Positions 58,317 through 64,000 of a DNA stretch of 64,000 bases are shown here, piece by piece. Position numbers and translations under genes: made by a program. Position 1 is the stretch's first letter; every line of letters starts with the position of its first letter. The stretch comes from CF-46 sp042408445 (GTDB lineage Bacteria > Chloroflexota > Limnocylindria > Limnocylindrales > CSP1-4): NCBI GenBank assembly GCA_042408445.1, contig JBHORC010000039.1:62001-126000 (forward strand). The letters run 5' to 3'. The notes under the pieces were generated by a model that saw only the letters and a list, made by a program, of their open reading frames with translations, did not search any database and was not told the DNA's origin.

Positions 58317-58589
58317 ATGGCAATGATCCGAGTCGACCCCGTCGAGGTCCACGTCCGGACCGGATGGTTCGATGGCAGCCCGCGCGAGATCACGTGGGGC
58401 GAGGAGCGCCTCGCGGTGACGCGGCTTTCCGCGGTTCGCGAGGAGGCCGCCGCGTTCCCCGTCATCACCGGACCGCGGACGCTGTTCGAGGTCGAGACGC
58501 CTCGGGCGAAGCTCGCCCTGACGTACCAGCACCGGTCGCGGCGGTGGACGATCACGGCGCTGGATGCGGAGCGTCGCGCGGCCGCCTGA
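58317..58589 (+). CDS. DUF6504 family small protein, SOS-regulated
   Basis: 90 residues with an all-beta look: VEVHVRTGWFDGSPREITWG, LFEVETPRAKLALTYQHRSR and RWTITALDAE. I assign DUF6504, a family often encoded beside Y-family polymerases or ImuB in GC-rich bacteria. That association fits the upstream dinB and the two LexA boxes. ATG 58317 has GGAG nine bases upstream; ATG 58323 is also possible. Function unknown; an accessory role in translesion synthesis is inference from context. Confidence 0.8.
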   Translation: MAMIRVDPVEVHVRTGWFDGSPREITWGEERLAVTRLSAVREEAAAFPVITGPRTLFEVETPRAKLALTYQHRSRRWTITALDAERRAAA

Positions 58590-58606
58590 CGGACAAACGG
58601 GGCGAA

Positions 58607-58696
58607 CGCGCCGGGCCTTACGGCGCGACCCCCGGCGGCTCGTGGGGGAGCCGCACGCCGGAGGCGGGGCGGGTGCGCCGGTACCGCGCTCGCCCC
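58607..58696. other. Three consecutive GC-rich hairpins, 58607-58696
   Basis: 58607-58627: CGCGCC/GGCGCG with a 9-base loop. 58632-58661: CCGGC-GGCTC paired to GAGCC, then GCCGG after four bases. 58666-58696: GGGGCG/CGCCCC with a longer loop. They fill the gap between the DUF6504 and cyclodeaminase-like genes. They may terminate the SOS transcript or form an RNA element. They end about 48 bases before the next -10 box, so they are not part of that leaderless transcript. Confidence 0.4.
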
Positions 58697-58743
58697 GTGC
58701 CGGTCCTGCGCTGTTGGCGGCCGTCGGCAACCGGTTCGCAACC

Positions 58744-58749
58744 TACAAT
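58744..58749 (+). promoter_or_regulatory. -10 box (TACAAT) for the one-carbon operon
   Basis: TACAAT, close to the consensus, seven bases before ATG 58757; the transcript is predicted to be leaderless. Confidence 0.6.
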
Positions 58750-58756
58750 CGGCGTC

Positions 58757-59425
58757 ATGCCCGATCGAGCGACCGTCACCTCGTTCCAGGACCTGACGCT
58801 GCGGGCGTTCGTCGACCAGCTCGCGTCCTCTGCGCCCGTTCCCGGCGGAGGCAGCGCTTCCGCAGTCGCCGCGTCCCTTGGCGCGGCGCTCGTGGCAATG
58901 GTCGGCTCGCTCTCCGAGGGACGGCCGAAGTACGCGGACCACGCCAGGCTTCACGCGGCCTCGGTCGAGACGGGTCGGCGGTTGGCGGATCGCTTCCTGC
59001 AGCTCGCCGACGATGATGCGAGCGCCTACGACGCGTTCGCGCGGGCGATGAAGCTCCCCAAGGAGTCGGACGCGGACCGCGAGACTCGTCGCGGAGCGCT
59101 GAGTGAGGCGGCGCGCCGCGCGTCGGAGGTGCCGCTCGCGACCGTCGAGGCGTGCCTCGAGCTCGTGTCCGCGGCCGAGTCACTCGCCGGCCGCAGCAAC
59201 GTCAACGCCGCGAGCGACCTGGATGTCGCCGCGCTGCTGGCCGAGGCCGCTGCTCGTGGAGCCGCGGCGAATGTGCTGATCAATCTCCCGGCCGTCGGCG
59301 ACGAGTCCTACGTCGGCGAGACGACCGCACGGGTGATGGCGCTGCTCGCAAGTGTCGAGGAGCAGGCGTCGGCAACGCACAGCGCCGTCCGGAGCGGCGA
59401 GCCGCGCGAACCGCTCTCCGCGTGA
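58757..59425 (+). CDS. fchA: Cyclodeaminase/cyclohydrolase family protein (FchA-like)
   Basis: 222 residues of the all-helical FTCD cyclodeaminase family. Marks are TLRAFVDQLASSAPVPGGGS (the folate-binding Pro-Gly-Gly-Gly-Ser), SASAVAASLGAALVAMVGSL and LAGRSNVNAASDLDVAALLA. Family members are formiminotetrahydrofolate cyclodeaminases or, as FchA, methenyltetrahydrofolate cyclohydrolases. Placement directly before folD and fhs favours FchA, and the loss of the catalytic lysine in FolD supports it. The start ATG is set by the -10 box. The folD gene starts 13 bases after the stop. Confidence 0.85.
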   Translation: MPDRATVTSFQDLTLRAFVDQLASSAPVPGGGSASAVAASLGAALVAMVGSLSEGRPKYADHARLHAASVETGRRLADRFLQLADDDASAYDAFARAMKLPKESDADRETRRGALSEAARRASEVPLATVEACLELVSAAESLAGRSNVNAASDLDVAALLAEAAARGAAANVLINLPAVGDESYVGETTARVMALLASVEEQASATHSAVRSGEPREPLSA

Positions 59426-59438
59426 GGAGCTGATCCGC

Positions 59439-60428
59439 GTGTCCGAGGCGCGCCTCCTCGAGGGCGGTCCGATCGCGGCCGAGATCCGCCAGGCCGTCGG
59501 CGAGGACGTCGCCGCGTACCGCGCGCGACGCGGCCACGAGCCCGGCCTCGCGGTGGTCATCTGCGGTCGAGACGCGCCGTCGATGGTCTACCTGCATCAG
59601 ATCCTGCGGAGCTGCGAGAAGGTCGGCATCGCGGGCCGGCTCGTCGAGGTCGACGGAGAGGCGTCTGAGGCGAGGGTGATCGACGCGATCCGGGGACTCA
59701 ACGACGACCCCCGGGTGAACGGGATCATCGTGCAGATGCCGCTCCCGCCGACGATCCGCCTCCGGGCCGTCGTCGACGCGATCGATCCCGTGAAGGACAT
59801 CGACGGGATCCACCCGCTGAACGCCGGTCTGCTGCGGCTCGGCTACGACGGGTTCCTGCCGGCGACGGCTCATGCCGCGGTCGAGATCCTTCGGCGATCG
59901 GCGATCCCGATCGAGGGGCGACGGGCGGTCGTCGTCGGCCGTTCGGCGGTCGTCGGCATGCCGGCCGCGTTCCTCCTCGTCTCCGAGAACGCCACCGTCA
60001 CCGTCTGCCATTCCCGAACGGTCGACCTTGCGCGGGAGGTCCGGGACGCGGAGATCCTCGTCGTGGCCGCCGGTCATCCCGGCCTGATTCGCGGCGACAT
60101 GCTGACCCCGGGCGTCGTGATCGTCGACGTCGGGATCAACGTGGTCGACGGATCGCTCGTCGGCGACGTCGATTTCGAATCGGCCCGTTCGGTGGCCTCG
60201 GCGATCACCCCGGTGCCGGGCGGGGTGGGCCCGCTGACGAATGCACTCCTGCTCGCCCACCTCGTGCGGGCGGCCGTTGCCCAGGAGTCGCCGGGAAACC
60301 GCTCCGCCGCCGGCTCCGTCGGCGCAGCCCGCCCATCCACCACACGCGAACCGTCGACAGCCGCCGATGGCGGCGACTCCACCACGGACGTTCCGCCGCT
60401 CGCGGCCGTCCCCACCCGAGGCGCTTGA
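59439..60428 (+). CDS. folD: Methylenetetrahydrofolate dehydrogenase FolD, catalytic Lys replaced
   Basis: 329 residues from GTG 59439, with GAGGAG upstream. Conserved are the cosubstrate pocket GIIVQMPLPP (Gln99), PVKDIDGIHPLNAG, the NADP site VVVGRSAVVGMPAAFLL, and PGGVGPLTNALLL. The catalytic Tyr51 is present in SMVYLHQILRSCEKVGI, but the lysine four residues later is Ile55. In characterised FolD proteins that lysine is needed for the cyclohydrolase step and is not strictly needed for dehydrogenase. The enzyme is therefore predicted to be dehydrogenase only, with FchA doing the hydrolysis. The last 50 residues are Ser/Thr/Ala-rich, a non-conserved tail. Confidence 0.9.
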   Translation: MSEARLLEGGPIAAEIRQAVGEDVAAYRARRGHEPGLAVVICGRDAPSMVYLHQILRSCEKVGIAGRLVEVDGEASEARVIDAIRGLNDDPRVNGIIVQMPLPPTIRLRAVVDAIDPVKDIDGIHPLNAGLLRLGYDGFLPATAHAAVEILRRSAIPIEGRRAVVVGRSAVVGMPAAFLLVSENATVTVCHSRTVDLAREVRDAEILVVAAGHPGLIRGDMLTPGVVIVDVGINVVDGSLVGDVDFESARSVASAITPVPGGVGPLTNALLLAHLVRAAVAQESPGNRSAAGSVGAARPSTTREPSTAADGGDSTTDVPPLAAVPTRGA

Positions 60429-62134
60429 TGAGCTTCCCGTCGGACCTGGACATCGCGCGATCCGTCACCCCGCGCCCGATCATCGACGTCGCCCACGACC
60501 TCGGGCTCCGCGACGAGGAGATCGAGCCGTACGGGCACACGAAGGCGAAGGTCACCCTCGCCGGGATCGAGCGGGTCGAGGCCGAGAACCCGCGGGGCAA
60601 GTACGTCGTCGTCACGGCGATCAGCCCCACACCGCTCGGCGAGGGCAAGTCGACGACGACCGTCGGGCTCGCGCAGGGGCTGAACCGGATCGGTCGTCGC
60701 GCCGCGGTCTGCATCCGCCAGCCATCGCTCGGGCCCGTGTTCGGGATCAAGGGCGGTGCGGCCGGCGGCGGCTACAGCCAGGTCATCCCGATGGCCGACT
60801 TCAACCTCCATCTGACCGGCGACGTGCACGCAATCGGCGCGGCCCACAATCTCGCGGCCGCCTTCATCGACAACCATCTCCATCACGGCAACGCGCTCGG
60901 GATCGACCCGTTCTCGATCCTCTGGCCGCGGGTGATGGACATCAGCGACCGGGCCGTCCGACGCGTGATCGTCGGCCTCGGTGGCAAGGAGAACGGCTAC
61001 CCACGCGAGACCGAGTTCGTGATCACGGTCGCGTCCGAGGTGATGGCGGTCCTCGCCCTGGCCCGTGACCTCCAGGACCTCCGGGCACGTCTCGGCCGGA
61101 TGGTCTTCGCCACCCGCAAGGACGGCTCCGCGGTGACGGCGGAGGATCTCAAGGTCGCCGGCGCCATGACCGCGCTGCTCACCGATGCGATCAAGCCGAA
61201 CCTGCTCCAGACGCTCGAGGGCGGGCCGGCCTTCGTCCACTGTGGCCCGTTCGCGAACATCGCCCACGGCAACAACTCGATCATCGCGGATCGGCTGGCG
61301 CTCGCAACGAACGAGATCGTCTGCACGGAGGCGGGCTTCGGGGCGGACATGGGCGCCGAGAAGTTCTTCGACATCAAGTGCCGCGCCTCGGGTCTGACGC
61401 CGGACGCGGCCGTCGTCGTGGCAACGGTTCGGGCGCTGAAGATGCACGGCGGCGTCGGGAAGATCGTTGCCGGCAAGCCGCTGGATCCCGCTCTGCTCGA
61501 GGAGAACGTCGAGGCGGTCCGGACCGGCGCGGCGAACCTCGCGAAGCAGATCGAGAACGTCCGGATGTTCGGCGTTCCGGCGGTGGTCGCAATCAACTCG
61601 TTCCCGACGGACACGCCGGCGGAGGTCGAGGCGATCCGCGAGGTCGCACTCGCGGCCGGGGCGCGGGCTGCCGTTGTCGCGACGCATTTCGTCGACGGCG
61701 GAGATGGCGCGGCGGACCTCGCGTCAGCGGTGTGGGACGCGGCGTCGAGCCGCGAGGCCGACTTCCGGCTGCTCTATCCGGACGACGCGCCGCTCGGCGA
61801 GAAGATCCTGACGATCGCCCAGCGCATCTACGGTGCGGACGGGATCGAGCTCGCGCCCGCGGCGAAGAAGGCGTTGAAGCTCTACGAGGATCTCGGGATG
61901 GGCCGGCTCCCGGTCTGCATGGCGAAGACCCAGTACTCGCTCAGCCACGACGCGAGCCTGAAGGGACGTCCGAGCGGCTTCACCGTGCCGATCCGGGACA
62001 TCCGTCTGTCGGCTGGCGCCGGCTTCATCACGCCGCTGGTCGGCGAGATGCGGACGATGCCCGGGCTGCCGTCTCGGCCCGGCGGCGAGAACATCGATAT
62101 CGACGCGGACGGGAACGTCGTCGGTCTGTTCTAG
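60428..62134 (+). CDS. fhs: Formate-tetrahydrofolate ligase
   Basis: 568 residues, full length. It makes 10-formyl-THF from formate, ATP and THF. The P-loop is SPTPLGEGKSTTTVGLAQGL (66-85). Also seen are RQPSLGPVFGIKGGAAGGGY, HLTGDVHAIGAAHNLAAAFI, GGPAFVHCGPFANIAHGNNS, TEAGFGADMGAEKFFDIKCR and the end TMPGLPSRPGGENIDIDADG. ATG 60428 shares one base with the folD stop; a TTG one codon earlier is unlikely. With fchA and folD it links formate to methylene-THF. Confidence 0.97.
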   Translation: MSFPSDLDIARSVTPRPIIDVAHDLGLRDEEIEPYGHTKAKVTLAGIERVEAENPRGKYVVVTAISPTPLGEGKSTTTVGLAQGLNRIGRRAAVCIRQPSLGPVFGIKGGAAGGGYSQVIPMADFNLHLTGDVHAIGAAHNLAAAFIDNHLHHGNALGIDPFSILWPRVMDISDRAVRRVIVGLGGKENGYPRETEFVITVASEVMAVLALARDLQDLRARLGRMVFATRKDGSAVTAEDLKVAGAMTALLTDAIKPNLLQTLEGGPAFVHCGPFANIAHGNNSIIADRLALATNEIVCTEAGFGADMGAEKFFDIKCRASGLTPDAAVVVATVRALKMHGGVGKIVAGKPLDPALLEENVEAVRTGAANLAKQIENVRMFGVPAVVAINSFPTDTPAEVEAIREVALAAGARAAVVATHFVDGGDGAADLASAVWDAASSREADFRLLYPDDAPLGEKILTIAQRIYGADGIELAPAAKKALKLYEDLGMGRLPVCMAKTQYSLSHDASLKGRPSGFTVPIRDIRLSAGAGFITPLVGEMRTMPGLPSRPGGENIDIDADGNVVGLF

Positions 62135-62293
62135 AGCGGTCGCCCCCGGTTCGGCGGCTGCCAGCCTGCCGGCGGCTCCGGCTACCGCGCAAACGGAGAC
62201 GATCGGCAACAGCCTCGCCTGATCACCGCGGCCGATGGCGCCGCCTGCTCCCGACCGGTCATCCACGACCCTGCCCGACTCGAATCCCCGGGC

Positions 62294-63886
62294 ATGACCT
62301 CCATCGATTCGTCGTCCGACCTTGCCGGCCACCTGCCCACCGCACCGGTGAGCATGCGGGCGGTGCCATCCGCCATTTCTGGCGTCCTCGCCGCTGCGAC
62401 ATCCCTCGCTGTCGGCCACCTCGTCGCCGGCCTCTTGGCGCCAGCGGCGTCACCGCTGTTGGCCGTCGGATCGACGCTCGTCGACCTCGCACCGCAGCCC
62501 GTGAAGGCGATCGCCATCGACACGTTCGGCGAGAACGACAAGGCGGCCCTGCTCATCGCAATCAGCCTCGTCCTGGTCGTGATCGCCGCGGCGATCGGAC
62601 TCGTCGCCTCGCGCCGTCTGGCCGTTGGCGTCGGCGCCGTTGCTGGCGTTGGTGCGATCGGCGCCGTGGCCGCGCTGGCGCGACCCGTCGCGGTCCCGAC
62701 TGATGCGCTGCCTTCACTGTTCGGCGCGGCGATCGGCGTGCTGGTCCTGGTGCTCCTCATTGCGCCGGAGCGCCTGGGGCGGGTCGGGCGAGTCCTGCTC
62801 GATCCCGGGCTCGCCGACGCACCTCGACCGGAACGCAGGCGGTTCCTCGTCGCGGCCGGCGCCGCGGTCGGACTGACCCTCGTCGCCGGGGGCCTCGGGG
62901 CCATCCTCGCCAGCGCCCGGCGGACCGCCATCGGCAGGATTGCGGTTCCCGTTGCAACTGATCCGGCGCCGGTCCTGCCCGCGGGCGCCGCGCTGAAGAT
63001 CCCCGGAATCGCGCCCTTCTACACCCCGAACGCCGACTTCTACCGCGTCGACACCGCGCTGGACGTCCCGGTTGTCGACCCGGCGACGTGGCGACTCCGC
63101 GTCCACGGGATGGTGGATCGCGAGATCGACCTGACCTTCGACGACCTGCTGCAGCTCCCGACGATCGAGCGTGACATCACCCTCACCTGTGTCTCGAACC
63201 AGGTGGGCGGGGGCTACGTCGGAACCGCGCGCTGGATCGGGGTGCCGCTCCGGACGATCCTCGACATGGCCGGGGTCCGGCCTGGCGCCGACCAGATCGT
63301 TTCGCGGTCGGTGGACGGGATGACGATCGGTACCCCGACCGCAGTCGCGCTCGACGGCAGGGACGCGATGCTGGCGCTGGCCATGAACGGTGAGCCATTG
63401 CCCGCCGTGCACGGCTTCCCGGTTCGGATGCTGGTCCCGGGTCTCTACGGATACGTGTCCGCGACCAAGTGGCTCGTGGACATCGAGCTGACGACGTTTG
63501 CGGCCTACGACCCGTACTGGGTGCAACGCGGCTGGGCGCCGCGCGGACCGATCAAGACGATGGCACGGATCGACACGCCGCGACCGCTGACGCCCGCCGC
63601 CGCCGGCGCCGTGATGGTGGGTGGCGTCGCGTGGGCGCAGCACCGCGGAGTCGAGCGCGTCGAGGTGCGAATCGACGAGGGCGACTGGCATGAGGCGACT
63701 CTGTCGAAGGTCGACACGGTCGATACCTGGCGGCAGTGGACGTTCGCCTGGACGGCCACGCCGGGCCGGCATCTCATCGAGGCACGGGCCACCGACGGGA
63801 CCGGAATGATCCAAACGGGCGACCGCGCCGAACCCTTTCCTGACGGCGCCACCGGTTGGCATTCGATCCTCGTCCCGGTGGCCTGA
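62294..63886 (+). CDS. Membrane-anchored molybdopterin-dependent oxidoreductase, sulfite oxidase family
   Basis: 530 residues. The first 180 hold about five membrane helices. RPERRRFLVAAGAAVGLTLV follows, an internal twin-arginine-like sequence and helix. The catalytic domain (about 250-420) has GMVDREIDLTFDDLLQLP and the molybdenum-binding cysteine in ITLTCVSNQVGGGYVGTARW. VHGFPVRMLVPGLYGYVSAT is also present. A C-terminal Ig-like dimerisation domain (AGAVMVGGVAWAQHRGVERV) completes the sulfite oxidase layout. It should face outside the membrane. The physiological substrate is unknown; many such proteins are not sulfite oxidases. The 159-base gap ahead shows no recognisable element. Confidence 0.88.
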   Translation: MTSIDSSSDLAGHLPTAPVSMRAVPSAISGVLAAATSLAVGHLVAGLLAPAASPLLAVGSTLVDLAPQPVKAIAIDTFGENDKAALLIAISLVLVVIAAAIGLVASRRLAVGVGAVAGVGAIGAVAALARPVAVPTDALPSLFGAAIGVLVLVLLIAPERLGRVGRVLLDPGLADAPRPERRRFLVAAGAAVGLTLVAGGLGAILASARRTAIGRIAVPVATDPAPVLPAGAALKIPGIAPFYTPNADFYRVDTALDVPVVDPATWRLRVHGMVDREIDLTFDDLLQLPTIERDITLTCVSNQVGGGYVGTARWIGVPLRTILDMAGVRPGADQIVSRSVDGMTIGTPTAVALDGRDAMLALAMNGEPLPAVHGFPVRMLVPGLYGYVSATKWLVDIELTTFAAYDPYWVQRGWAPRGPIKTMARIDTPRPLTPAAAGAVMVGGVAWAQHRGVERVEVRIDEGDWHEATLSKVDTVDTWRQWTFAWTATPGRHLIEARATDGTGMIQTGDRAEPFPDGATGWHSILVPVA

Positions 63887-63982
63887 CCCACACCCCCACC
63901 CCTTGGCCGCGGAATCGTGCGGCCTTCGAACGGCGACAAGCGACCCACGACCAACGTGCGGTCAGACAAGGAGAACGCGCAC

Positions 63983-64000
63983 ATGAAGGTTCAAGGAATG
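63983..64000 (+). CDS. Start of a gene cut by the window edge (MKVQGM...)
   Basis: AAGGAG at about 63968-63973 followed by ATG 63983 and the codons for MKVQGM. Only six residues are visible, so no function can be assigned. It is probably co-directional with the oxidoreductase gene 96 bases upstream. Confidence 0.55.

Noticed and set aside
58640..58745. tRNA-like segment (GGTTCGCAACC near 58733)
   Set aside because: No acceptor stem, anticodon stem or D-loop can be placed around it; elsewhere GGTTCGA matches lie in coding sequence.
58590..58756. ZTP or THF riboswitch before fchA-folD-fhs
   Set aside because: No CCGCCUGGGC-type conserved segment, and the -10 box seven bases before ATG 58757 would exclude the region from the transcript.

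Overview
The window is GC-rich (about 70% in most stretches I counted) and tightly packed. Start codons often overlap the previous stop as ATGA or GTGA. Many genes start at a GTG or ATG only 6-9 bases after a TAnnnT box, which points to leaderless transcripts. LexA has a CGAAC-N4-GTTCG operator. One protein carries a DUF5317 domain, and secreted proteins have Ser/Pro/Ala-rich linkers. Together these suggest a chromosomal fragment from an uncultured Chloroflexota bacterium (Limnocylindria-like). Actinomycetota cannot be excluded without a search. I saw no rRNA, tRNA, CRISPR array, transposase or phage gene.

Layout. 1-5947 (minus): a coupled run of two GT-C-like membrane proteins, a DegS/NarX-type histidine kinase, a LuxR-type response regulator, and a second histidine kinase cut by the window edge. 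6060-19822: a dense set of GT87/DUF2029-like membrane glycosyltransferases on both strands, with a dolichol-phosphate-type GT2 and an MFS-spermidine synthase fusion. 19988-38944: a surface polysaccharide locus. It has a GNAT, GT4 and GT2 transferases, a nucleotide-sugar dehydrogenase, two epimerases, a DegT aminotransferase, WbqC, GtrA and GtrB-like proteins, methyltransferases and a tandem pair of beta-propeller proteins. Its 27-36 kb part is somewhat less GC-rich. 38861-45992 (minus): two more GT-C proteins, an LmbE deacetylase, Pcm, a low-complexity membrane protein and a DUF5317-MFS fusion.

46129-51431 (minus) is the most unusual part. A large STAND/TPR regulator ends in a winged helix plus BTAD domain. 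A strong promoter and a structured leader follow it. Next come two very short genes with good Shine-Dalgarno sites, for peptides of 10 and 29 residues that both end in A-x-x-K-G-aromatic. A membrane HD-GYP protein follows. A lower-GC block covers the TPR/DNA-binding half of the regulator, the peptide genes and the membrane half of the HD-GYP protein. Its edges fall near domain boundaries in both large genes. I propose this as a candidate peptide-signalling cassette whose specificity module has been exchanged.

51549-64000 is housekeeping: a lipoprotein, a zinc-ribbon protein, dodecin, dnaB, lexA, a DUF1232 protein, rplI, dinB and a DUF6504 gene behind two SOS boxes. The one-carbon set fchA-folD-fhs follows, in which FolD lacks its catalytic lysine. 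Last come a membrane-anchored molybdopterin oxidoreductase and the first codons of one more gene.
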